Source: Hymenobacter translucens (lineage in GTDB: Bacteria; Bacteroidota; Bacteroidia; Cytophagales; Hymenobacteraceae). From it: a stretch of DNA of 64,000 bases. Of the stretch, positions 35,206-41,310 are shown piece after piece. Made by a program: the position numbers and the translations under genes. Numbering within the stretch: the first letter of the stretch is position 1; every line of letters starts with the position of its first letter. Below the pieces are notes generated by a model, which saw only the letters and a program-made list of their open reading frames with translations, was not told the DNA's origin and did not search any database. The stretch lies in assembly GCF_020685205.1 (NCBI RefSeq), contig NZ_JAJERB010000003.1, positions 372,001 through 436,000 of the forward strand, written 5' to 3'.

Positions 35206-36645
35206 CTACTCGCCGCCATACTTGCTTTTTCCAACCCCGCCCCCGGCGTCCATCCGCACGATGCGGGGGGTGAACGAGCCCAGCACATCGACCAGGTCCT
35301 GCTGGTGGGCCATTACCTGGTGAATATCCTTGTAGGCCATGGGCGCTTCGTCCAGCCCGCCCCCGATCAGCTCGATGCCGTGGTCGCGCAGGTGGCGGCG
35401 CACGTCGCCTTCCGACAACTCTTTCTTGGCCTGGGTGCGTGACATTCTGCGGCCGGCCCCGTGCGACGCCGACTGGATGGAATCCCGCTCGCCCCGGCCG
35501 CGGACGATAAAGCCGGGCGCCGTCATCGAGCCGGGAATCACGCCCAGTACGCCCTTGCCCGCCGGCGTGGCGCCCTTGCGGTGCACAATGGCTTCGCGGC
35601 CATCGGCCAGGGTTTCCTTCCAGGCAAAGTTGTGATGGTTTTCCACCTTCGCCAGGGGCTTCTCGCCCAGGGCCTGGCTGATGCGGCGGTGAATGTCGCG
35701 GTGACAGGCCGAGGCATAGTCGCCGGCCAGGTTCATGGCCCGCCAGTATTCCTGGCCTTCCTGGGAGTCGAGGTCGAGCCAGGCCAGGTAGCGCGCCTCG
35801 GGCGGCAGCGGGCACTTACTCATGGCAATCTTGGTGTAGTGCTGGGCAATAGCCGCCCCCAGGCCCCGGGAGCCGCTGTGGGAAAGCAGCCCCAGGTACT
35901 GACCCACGGGCAGGTTCATATCGTTGTCTTCGGCCGTAATGTCGACCACCCCAAACTCCACGAAGTGGTTGCCGGAGCCCGAGGAGCCGAGCTGGTTGAT
36001 GGCCGCTTCGCGCTTGCCCCGCACCACCCCGATTTCCTTAAATTCCGGGCGGTCCAGCACCGGGTCATCGGCGGGGTTCTTGAACACTTCCTTGTTGCCG
36101 AACCGGGTGTGGTTGTGAATCAGCTTTTTTAGCTCCTGGGTGCGCTGGTCGAGGTAGCGGGCCGGCAGGTCGAATACCGACAGGGCCATCCGGCAGCCAA
36201 TGTCCATGCCCACGCCGTAGGGAATCACGGCGTTGTCGACGGCCAGCACACCGCCGATGGGCAGACCGTAGCCCTGGTGGGCATCGGGCATCAGCGCCCC
36301 GTCGATGGTGATGGGCAGGGTCATGGCCGTGTCCATCTGCTTGCGCGCTCCGTCCTCAATAAAGGCTTCGCCGTAGCGGCGGTAGTCCTTGATGTCGGGG
36401 CTGAGCTTGACGTCGCGGCTGGGCTGGGGCACCAGCTCCTGAGCCAGGGGCCGCCACAGCTCGTCGCGCACGTACTTGTAGGGGTCTTCCTTGATCTGCT
36501 TGAGCAGGGCCTGGGCGCTGCCTTTGTCGAGCTTGCGCAACTCGCGGTTGTCCAGGATATCCAGCGCAAGGCTGATCTGCTTGTCGTCGGTGAAGCCGAG
36601 CTGGCGCAGGTCCTTGCTGTGAAGCTTGTTGGTTGCTTTGGCCAT
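35206..36645 (-). CDS. rtcB: RNA-splicing ligase RtcB, paralogue 1
   Basis: 479 residues from the ATG at 36643-36645. RtcB joins RNA ends carrying 2',3'-cyclic phosphate or 3'-phosphate to 5'-OH ends, using GTP and Mn(II). All active-site blocks are present: GVGMDIGCRMALS (Asp148, Cys151), GSSGSGNHFVEFG (His227), LLSHSGSRGLGA (His256), VENHHNFAW (His337/338) and SASHGAGRRMSR (His395, the guanylated residue). An N-terminal extension of about 100 residues precedes the core. It is the last gene of the minus-strand PcfJ-TROVE-RNA-RtcB cluster, 167 bases after its paralogue. A much longer open frame in this phase is artefactual upstream of this ATG. Confidence 0.96.
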   Translation of the reverse strand: MAKATNKLHSKDLRQLGFTDDKQISLALDILDNRELRKLDKGSAQALLKQIKEDPYKYVRDELWRPLAQELVPQPSRDVKLSPDIKDYRRYGEAFIEDGARKQMDTAMTLPITIDGALMPDAHQGYGLPIGGVLAVDNAVIPYGVGMDIGCRMALSVFDLPARYLDQRTQELKKLIHNHTRFGNKEVFKNPADDPVLDRPEFKEIGVVRGKREAAINQLGSSGSGNHFVEFGVVDITAEDNDMNLPVGQYLGLLSHSGSRGLGAAIAQHYTKIAMSKCPLPPEARYLAWLDLDSQEGQEYWRAMNLAGDYASACHRDIHRRISQALGEKPLAKVENHHNFAWKETLADGREAIVHRKGATPAGKGVLGVIPGSMTAPGFIVRGRGERDSIQSASHGAGRRMSRTQAKKELSEGDVRRHLRDHGIELIGGGLDEAPMAYKDIHQVMAHQQDLVDVLGSFTPRIVRMDAGGGVGKSKYGGE

Positions 36646-36812
36646 GGTGCGGTAAGAAAGGATGGTGCGGGTTGTAGCGCGGATTAAGCGTCGGGGGTTG
36701 CGATAGTTGAGCTTGGCCCGGCATCCGGCCAGCCGCATCCTTTCTGGGGCAGAAACGCAAAACCACCCGCCGGGAGTCCCGGCGGGTGGTTTGGTCGGGT
36801 GCGCGAGCATTC

Positions 36813-38213
36813 TCAGGCCCCGTCCATGCGCACGATTTTGGGCAGGAAGGTGCCGAGCACGTCCACCAGCTCCTGCTGGCTTTGCATCACGGCGTGAATG
36901 TCCTTGTAGGCCATGGGCGCCTCGTCGACACCCCCGCCCTGCAGCACGACGCCGTGGTCGAGCAGGTACTGCCGCACTTGCGCTTCGCCCAGCTCGGCCT
37001 TGGCCCGGGTGCGCGACATCAGTCGCCCGGCCCCGTGCGAGGCGGAACCCAGGGACTCCGCCACGCCCCGGCCGCGGACGATAAAGCCGGGGGCCGTCAT
37101 CGAGCCGGGAATCACGCCCAGCACACCCTTGCCGGCCGGCGTCGCGCCCTTGCGGTGAACGATGACCTCCCGGCCATCGGCTAGGCGTTCCTTCCAGGCA
37201 AAGTTGTGATGATTCTCCACCTTCGCCAGCGGCCGCTCCCCCAGGGCCTTGGCCAGGCGCTGGTGGATGTGGTGGTGACAGGCCGAGGCGTAGTCGCCGG
37301 CCAGGTTCATGGCGGCCCAGTATTCCTGACCCAGCTCCCCATCGAGCGAAAGCCAGGCAAGGTGCTTGGCTTCGGCGGGCAGCTGGCAGTTTTCCATGGC
37401 GAGCTTGGTGTAGTGATTCGCTACGCTGGCGCCCAGCCCCCGGGAGCCGCTGTGCGACAAAAGCCCTACGTACTGACCCACCGGCACGCCCAGCTCGTTG
37501 GCCGGGTCGGTGATGTCGACCACCCCGAACTCGACGAAGTGGTTGCCCGAGCCGGAGGTGCCGATCTGCTCGGCGGCCGTACCCTGCTTGTTGCGGAGGA
37601 AAGGAATGGCCGTGAACTCGTCGCGCTCCAGCACCTCGTGCCCCAGCTTCTTGCCCCGGTCGAAGCCGGTGCGGTTGCCGAACCGGGTGTTGTCGAGCAA
37701 AAGCTTCTGCAGCTCCTGCACGCGCTGCGTCATAAACGCAGGCGGCAGCGGGAAGATGGACAAGGCCATCCGACACCCGATGTCGACACCCACGGCGTAG
37801 GGAATTACGGCATTGTCGGTGGCCAGCACGCCCCCGATGGGCAGGCCGTAGCCGTGGTGGGCGTCGGGCATCAGGGCCCCGGCTACGGTGACGGGCAGCT
37901 TCATGGCCGTTTCCATCTGGTGCACGGCCCCCGGCTCGATGTACTCGGCACCAAAGGTGACGTAGTCCTTACGGGGCACCAGTTCGATGTGGCGGCTGGG
38001 CGGGGGCAGCAAAGCCGCCGCGGTATGGCTCCAGTCGAGGTCGGTGAGAAAGTTGTGTGGGTTGTGGAGGAGCAGCCGGAGCAACGCCAGCTGATCGGTT
38101 TGTGAAAGGCGCTTAAGGTGCTTGCGCTGCAGTTGGGCTAATGCCAGCCCGATGGCGCGGCCTTCCGGGAAGCCAAGCTCCCGCAAGTCATTGCCGCGTA
38201 GTTGTTGAGCCAT
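36813..38213 (-). CDS. rtcB: RNA-splicing ligase RtcB, paralogue 2
   Basis: 466 residues. It has the same architecture as the neighbouring RtcB, with a complete active site: VGVDIGCRMALS (Asp144, Cys147), GTSGSGNHFVEFG (His225), LLSHSGSRGLGA (His254), VENHHNFAW (His334/335) and SASHGAGRLMSR (His392). The N-terminal 100 residues differ most from paralogue 1 (MAQQLRGNDLRELGFPEG against MAKATNKLHSKDLRQLGF), while the cores are nearly superimposable. This points to an old tandem duplication with divergence in the RNA-binding or partner-binding part. It lies directly downstream of the RNA array, 227 bases after its last unit. Confidence 0.96.
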   Translation of the reverse strand: MAQQLRGNDLRELGFPEGRAIGLALAQLQRKHLKRLSQTDQLALLRLLLHNPHNFLTDLDWSHTAAALLPPPSRHIELVPRKDYVTFGAEYIEPGAVHQMETAMKLPVTVAGALMPDAHHGYGLPIGGVLATDNAVIPYAVGVDIGCRMALSIFPLPPAFMTQRVQELQKLLLDNTRFGNRTGFDRGKKLGHEVLERDEFTAIPFLRNKQGTAAEQIGTSGSGNHFVEFGVVDITDPANELGVPVGQYVGLLSHSGSRGLGASVANHYTKLAMENCQLPAEAKHLAWLSLDGELGQEYWAAMNLAGDYASACHHHIHQRLAKALGERPLAKVENHHNFAWKERLADGREVIVHRKGATPAGKGVLGVIPGSMTAPGFIVRGRGVAESLGSASHGAGRLMSRTRAKAELGEAQVRQYLLDHGVVLQGGGVDEAPMAYKDIHAVMQSQQELVDVLGTFLPKIVRMDGA

Positions 38214-38220
38214 ATGTTGA

Positions 38221-38258
38221 GGAGTTAGAAGTTGGGAGCTAGAAGTCAGGAGTTGAAA
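38221..38258. repeat. Heptamer-like spacer repeat
   Basis: GAGTTAGAAGTTGGGAGCTA and the following GAAGTCAGGAGTTGAAAG form degenerate tandem units of seven or so bases (GAGTTAG, AAGTTGG, GAGCTAG, AAGTCAG, GAGTTGA), just upstream of the rtcB start. It resembles one arm of the palindromic arrays elsewhere in the window. Confidence 0.5.
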
Positions 38259-38287
38259 GGAGCAGGCTGGCGGAAGTAGGGCGGTAG

Positions 38288-38330
38288 TTCTCCTCCGTTT
38301 TCAAGGAGGGTTGCCCGCAGGGCGGGGTGG
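38288..38330. repeat. GC-rich double-hairpin intergenic element
   Basis: CTCCTCCGTTTTCAAGGAGG followed by GTTGCCCGCAGGGCGGGGTG contains two small hairpins (CTCCT/AGGAG and GCCC/GGGC). I have the impression that such 'CCACCCCGCCCTGCGGGCAA' elements are dispersed in Hymenobacter intergenic regions, which would need a genome-wide count to confirm. Confidence 0.4.
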
Positions 38331-38440
38331 TAAAACCGTCAGAACGATTCTTACTGCCCATAAAATCCTGGCTGAGTATGGAAAGTAGAGTGATGAAATG
38401 ATAAGAAGAAGCGGTTCGTAAACAGTCGGTTTACTTTCCC

Positions 38441-38547
38441 AAAAACCGGAGCAACGGGCGGGCCGCAACTGACGGGCCGCAACTGACGGGGTACTCGCGT
38501 ACGTCCCGACAAGAAGGGTCGAAGCAGCGCGGACCTACGGCATCCGG
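38441..38547 (-). ncRNA. Y-RNA-like unit 8 (no tRNA-like body, own terminator)
   Basis: The 5' outer stem CCGGA (38547-38543) pairs with TCCGG (38450-38446), followed by TTTTT, so the outer stem doubles as an intrinsic terminator. Inside come TGCCGTAG, helix GTCCGCG/TGCGGCC, CTGCTTCGAC, and on the return strand CGCCCGTTGC. In place of a tRNA-like body there is a small hairpin (GTAC-GCGA-GTAC) and two direct copies of CCCGTCAGTTGCGG. It is the last unit before rtcB paralogue 2. Confidence 0.72.
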
Positions 38548-38556
38548 CGCAGGAAA

Positions 38557-38639
38557 GCAAGGGGCCCGGGCAACGGGTGAGCAGCTTCGGAATCAAGTGG
38601 CAGACGAAGAAATGCTGCTCCACGACACCGGGCCCTTGC
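38557..38639 (-). ncRNA. Y-RNA-like unit 7 (minimal form)
   Basis: 83 bases. The outer stem GCAAGGGCCCGG pairs with CCGGGCCCCTTGC (12 bp, one bulged C). Then come TGTCGTGG, helix AGCAGC/GCTGCT and the TTTCTTCGTC box, with CACCCGTTGC on the return strand. The terminal loop of about 28 bases has no T-arm, D-arm or acceptor-like helix. This is the shortest unit and shows the core shared by all eight. A short TTT follows the outer stem. Confidence 0.72.
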
Positions 38640-38646
38640 GCTACTT

Positions 38647-38785
38647 CCTGATCGGGCGACAGACGGACCGCCCTGAACTGGGCTCTGACCAGCTGAGCTA
38701 CCGCGCCCGAAGGCGCGGGAGGGACTCGAACCCCCGACCTCCACCGTCCCAAATGAAGTACGGCGGCCCTACGGCACCAGTCAGG
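38647..38785 (-). ncRNA. Y-RNA-like unit 6 with permuted tRNA-like body
   Basis: The outer stem CCTGACTGG pairs with CCCGATCAGG (one mismatch and a wobble). Box TGCCGTAG, helix GGCCGCC/GGCGGTC, box GTACTTCATT, return-strand box CGTCTGTCGC. The body is a circularly permuted tRNA. It runs T-arm first (GGGGG-TTCGAGT-CCCTC), then the 3' acceptor strand CCGCGCC, a TTCG tetraloop, the 5' acceptor strand GGCGCGG, TA, and a perfect D-arm (GCTCAGCTGGTCAGAGC). The acceptor stem pairs 7/7. It cannot be charged because no free 3' end exists at the acceptor. Confidence 0.82.
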
Positions 38786-38949
38786 AAAAACACGCTGCGT
38801 ACCGGGGCAACAAACGGCTGGCGTTGCCGACGCACCGGCAGACCGGGCGTCACCAGCAGCCGAAGCGCTGGGTGCGGGGCTTGAACCCGCTCAGCTCCCG
38901 AAAGAACCTTTACCGAAGTAGCGCCCGCCTACGGCACCCGGTCAGCAGC
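38786..38949 (-). ncRNA. Y-RNA-like unit 5 with permuted tRNA-like body and terminator
   Basis: The outer stem GCTGCTGACCGGG pairs with CCCGGTACGCAGC (11 of 13 positions, a 2x2 internal loop), followed by GTGTTTTT, an intrinsic terminator. Box TGCCGTAG, helix GCGGGCG/CGCCAGC (6 of 7), box CTACTTCGGT, return-strand box CGTTTGTTGC. The body has the T-arm GCGGG-TTCAAGC-CCCGC, then an acceptor-like helix CACCCAGC/GCTGGTG closed by GCTTCG, and a D-arm-like hairpin GACGC/GCGTC with a GG-containing loop. Confidence 0.8.
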
Positions 38950-38951
38950 AT

Positions 38952-39103
38952 AAAAAAAACTCGTTGGGGCAACAGGGCGCCCAGCCACCATATCCTGCTC
39001 TACCACTGAGCTACCGCCGCTCCGAAAAGCAACGAGAGGGATTCGAACCCCCGACCTGGGCGTTATCAGTGCGAAGTAAGGCTGGGCTACGGCACCCAAC
39101 GAG
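38952..39103 (-). ncRNA. Y-RNA-like unit 4 with permuted tRNA-like body and terminator
   Basis: The outer stem CTCGTTGGG pairs perfectly with CCCAACGAG and is followed by eight Ts, giving a clear 3' end at about 38952. Box TGCCGTAG, helix CCCAGCC/GGCTGGG (7/7), box TTACTTCGCA, return-strand box CGCCCTGTTGC. The body has the T-arm GGGGG-TTCGAAT-CCCTC, then the acceptor helix TCGTTGC/GCGGCGG (7/7 with wobbles) closed by TTTTCGGA, TA, and the D-arm GCTCAGTGGTAGAGC. It is the clearest complete unit of the array. Confidence 0.85.
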
Positions 39104-39112
39104 GTAAGGTAT

Positions 39113-39258
39113 ATTCAGGGCAACACGCGAAATGCCCTAACAGCTGGCGCGACTACCTGACGCGGCCCGCTATCCGATGGCAGCGGGGCGGGATTCGAAC
39201 CCGCCTGCCTTGCGGCTTCCAGCTCCGGCGAAGGAATGCACTCCTACGGCACCTGAAT
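39113..39258 (-). ncRNA. Y-RNA-like unit 3 with permuted tRNA-like body
   Basis: The outer stem ATTCAGG pairs perfectly with CCTGAAT. Box TGCCGTAG, helix GAGTGC/GCATTT (wobbles), box ATTCCTTCGCC, return-strand box CGCGTGTTGC. The body has the T-arm GCGGG-TTCGAAT-CCCGC (perfect), the acceptor helix CCCGCTG/TAGCGGG (7/7) closed by CCATCGGA, then CC and the D-arm GCG-TCAGGTAGT-CGC. No T-tract follows, so its 3' end would come from processing or from the terminator of unit 4. Confidence 0.8.
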
Positions 39259-39272
39259 GATTGTTAACAACA

Positions 39273-39410
39273 CGGCGGGGTAACAGGAAGAAAGCGCGGC
39301 CGAAGCCATTCTGCTCTAACCAGCTGAGCTACTCCGGTTGCCCGAAATAGCAGCCGAAGGCGGGGCTCGAACCCACGACCCGAAGGAACGCTTCCCGACG
39401 ACACCCGCCG
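39273..39410 (-). ncRNA. Y-RNA-like unit 2 with permuted tRNA-like body
   Basis: The outer stem CGGCGGG pairs perfectly with CCCGCCG. Box TGTCGTCG, helix GGAAGCG/CGCTTTC (7/7 with one wobble), box TTCCTTCGGG, return-strand box TTCCTGTTAC. The body has the T-arm GTGGG-TTCGAGC-CCCGC, an extended acceptor-like helix CTTCGGCTGC/GCAACCGGAG (9 of 10) closed by TATTTCGG, then TA and the D-arm GCTCAGCTGGTTAGAGC (perfect). No T-tract follows. Confidence 0.8.
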
Positions 39411-39434
39411 GATTTGTTGATGAGAACCAGTACG

Positions 39435-39541
39435 GCAGGGACAACAGGCGCGGGGTGCGTTTGGGAGTCGAACCCGCTGACCGCCGCCGGAGCTGCGGAC
39501 AGTTCTACCAGGCGAAGTATCACCCCGCTACGGCACCCTGC
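39435..39541 (-). ncRNA. Y-RNA-like unit 1 with non-permuted tRNA-like body
   Basis: The outer stem GCAGGG pairs with CCCTGC. Box TGCCGTAG, helix CGGGGTG/CACCCCG (7/7), box ATACTTCGCC, return-strand box CGCCTGTTGT. Here the second helix itself serves as the acceptor stem of a 77-base tRNA-like body in normal order: a D-arm-like TTC-GCCTGGTA-GAA, an anticodon-like arm CTGTCCGC/GCGGTCAG with one T-T mismatch and a 10-base loop, then a GGG-TTCGACT-CCC T-arm. The acceptor sequence resembles Bacteroidota tRNA-Pro. It is first in the array, after the TROVE gene. Confidence 0.72.
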
Positions 39542-39551
39542 TGAATGGACT

Positions 39552-39647
39552 GGTTGTCAGTTGTATGAGTTGGCAGTTGTCCGTTGATAGTTGTCCGTTG
39601 TCAGTGCTCTGCTATCCTTTTACCGGACAACGGACAACTGACAACTA
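39552..39647. repeat. Palindromic array of AGTTGTC-like heptamers
   Basis: The left side repeats TTGTCAG/TTGTCCG units. AGTTGTCCGTTGTC (39589-39602) is exactly complementary to GACAACGGACAACT (39626-39639) across a 23-base loop. It separates the TROVE gene from the RNA array and matches the arrays at 16.6 and 17.7 kb. Confidence 0.8.
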
Positions 39648-39656
39648 ATTTACTGA

Positions 39657-39690
39657 GGGGCGGCAGCCCGCTTGACTATGCTGCCGCCCC
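39657..39690. terminator. Hairpin at the end of the TROVE gene
   Basis: GGGGCGGCAG pairs with CTGCCGCCCC, 13 bases after the TROVE stop on the minus strand. There is no T-tract, so it may be an mRNA 3'-end stabiliser or attenuator rather than a full terminator. Confidence 0.5.
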
Positions 39691-39702
39691 CGACCGAGGG
39701 GT

Positions 39703-41232
39703 TTACAGTTCAATTTTCTCGATTTCGGTCAGAGCCGTGCCGCCGTTTTCCAGAGACTGGAGCACGTCGAACACTTTATCCGACCAGCCGGCAATCAGGG
39801 CCACCCCTTGCTGCTCCTTTACCTCCACCGGCACCGTACCGTGTCCGGCCAGGTCGAAGAGGTAGAGGCGGGCCTGGGGCGCCACCTCGCGGCGGTACTT
39901 CTCCCACTCCCGGGCCAGGGTAGCCCCGTCGCCGGTGCTGTTCCAGAGCTGGCAGTCGGTAAAGACCATCACCTTGTCGGCCACCTCCCGGCGCAGGCGC
40001 AGGTCCTTGACCACCAGGTAGCCGTTGGTGCTGTAGCCGACTTCGCCTTCGCGGCGGTAAAGCTCCTGCACGTTGCGCAGTACCTGGCCTTTGGGCAGCG
40101 CCACCCGCTTCCAGGTGTTGCCGAACATGCCAGTCGTCACGTTTCCGCAGCGGCTTTGCAGGAGCATGCCCAACACCAGGCCCACGTCGTAGAGCAAGAC
40201 TTTGCTGCGCGCAGACACCGGCTGCTGCATCGAGCCGGACACGTCGCAGGCTACCACGACCCGGGTTCCGGCACCGAAGCCCCGCAGGTTCTGGGCCGAG
40301 TAGGCAATGGCCTGCTCCAGCGCGTCGAGTACCGTCGCCACGTAGCCCGACTGCACCGTCAGCACCTCGCGGTAGGCGGCCAGGAAGCGAAAGGGCAGCT
40401 GCCGGGACCGGGCCACGGCCCGCTCGTCGGTCAGCGCCCGGCACACCTGCGTTACCGTTTCGGCCGACACATCGGCTTCCAGGATGTTGCGCAGGTTGCG
40501 AAGCAGGGCCATGTAGCCCAGCTTGCCGCTACCTACCAGCTCGACCCATTTCCCGCGGAAAGCTGCCTGCTGCTCCGCAGCCGTTGCAAACGACTGCTGA
40601 CCCAGGGCCGACAGCTCCGTTTCCCAGGTGTAGGGCGTGGGCAGCTCCCCGCAAACCAGCTGGTCGAACAGGGCCTGCTGCTCCGCGCTTTTCGGGCGGG
40701 GGTGCACCAGAAACAGCGCGTCGCGGAGGCGGACAAAGCCGGCCCGGTCGTACTTGGCCAGCTGGTAGCCGTCGAAACGGTTGAAGGCCAGGGCCAGCCC
40801 TTTCTGCAGCTGCTTCGACAGGCGGTTCAGGCGCTTTACGCCCGCCCGCTCGTTGGCCATGGTGTAGAAGGCCAGCAGCTCGGTGATTTCGTCGGCCCGC
40901 TGCACCACCCGGGCTACCAGGCGGCTTACCAGGTTGTCGCCCCGGTGAATCAGGGCCAGCTCGACGCACAAGACCAGGGGCACAGTGCGCAGGTTGAGCT
41001 GCTCCCGGGCATAGACGGCCAGCTGAGCCACGAAGCGCGGGTTGTTTTGCGCCACCAGGGCCCGCAGGCGCTGCAGGCGGGTACCCGCGGTTTCGTAGTA
41101 CTGGTCATTGAGCGCGGCGGTAGCTACGGCGGCGTAGAGCTCCAGCGGGGGCGTGAGCGCGAAGGCGGTAGCTCCCGCGTGGTTCACCACGGCTGCCGGC
41201 CCGTTTTTGCGGAAAGTAAAGTTGAAGCGCAT
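39703..41232 (-). CDS. rsr: TROVE domain protein (bacterial Ro60, Rsr-like)
   Basis: 509 residues. The HEAT-like TROVE ring occupies about 1-315 (opening MRFNFTFRKNGPAAVVNHAG, then LYAAVATAALNDQYYETA, RFVAQLAVYAREQLNLRTVP and GYMALLRNLRNILEADVS). The vWA domain follows with the MIDAS motif DVSGSM (Asp330-Met335), TTGMFGNTW and VMVFTDCQLW. Ro60 binds Y RNAs on its outer surface and the ends of misfolded RNAs in its ring. In other bacteria it works with exonucleases and is encoded next to RtcB. The Y-like RNA array lies directly downstream, and the PcfJ-like gene is 78 bases upstream on the same strand. Confidence 0.95.
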   Translation of the reverse strand: MRFNFTFRKNGPAAVVNHAGATAFALTPPLELYAAVATAALNDQYYETAGTRLQRLRALVAQNNPRFVAQLAVYAREQLNLRTVPLVLCVELALIHRGDNLVSRLVARVVQRADEITELLAFYTMANERAGVKRLNRLSKQLQKGLALAFNRFDGYQLAKYDRAGFVRLRDALFLVHPRPKSAEQQALFDQLVCGELPTPYTWETELSALGQQSFATAAEQQAAFRGKWVELVGSGKLGYMALLRNLRNILEADVSAETVTQVCRALTDERAVARSRQLPFRFLAAYREVLTVQSGYVATVLDALEQAIAYSAQNLRGFGAGTRVVVACDVSGSMQQPVSARSKVLLYDVGLVLGMLLQSRCGNVTTGMFGNTWKRVALPKGQVLRNVQELYRREGEVGYSTNGYLVVKDLRLRREVADKVMVFTDCQLWNSTGDGATLAREWEKYRREVAPQARLYLFDLAGHGTVPVEVKEQQGVALIAGWSDKVFDVLQSLENGGTALTEIEKIEL

Positions 41233-41233
41233 A

Positions 41234-41266
41234 AGTGGTGAGAGGGAGAAGTGGTGAAATGATAAG
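41234..41266. repeat. Short tandem GTGGTGA-type spacer repeat
   Basis: AGTGGTGAGAGGGAGAAGTG followed by GTGAAATGATAAG forms degenerate heptamer-like units between the TROVE and PcfJ-like genes. A near copy (AGTGATGAAATGATAAG) lies at 38389-38405, just beyond the last unit of the RNA array. Confidence 0.4.
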
Positions 41267-41310
41267 CTGCCGCAGGGGGCGTGTCGGGCCCTTGCCGCAA
41301 CACCTGTTTC

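Noticed and set aside
35206..37776. A single 856-codon frame covering rtcB paralogue 1 and part of paralogue 2
   Set aside because: Upstream of the ATG at 36645 the translation is a shadow of the other rtcB gene in another frame (Arg/Gly/Ala-rich, no family match). The true gene starts MAKATNKLHS.
38641..39545. Cluster of ordinary tRNA genes, suggested by repeated GGTTCGAATCC and GCTCAGCTGGTNAGAGC motifs on the minus strand
   Set aside because: T-arms come before D-arms, acceptor strands are joined by loops, and no anticodon arms lie between D- and T-arm. The units are tRNA mimics within Y-like stems. Unit 1 is in normal order but has a 10-base anticodon-like loop and conserved Y boxes at its ends.
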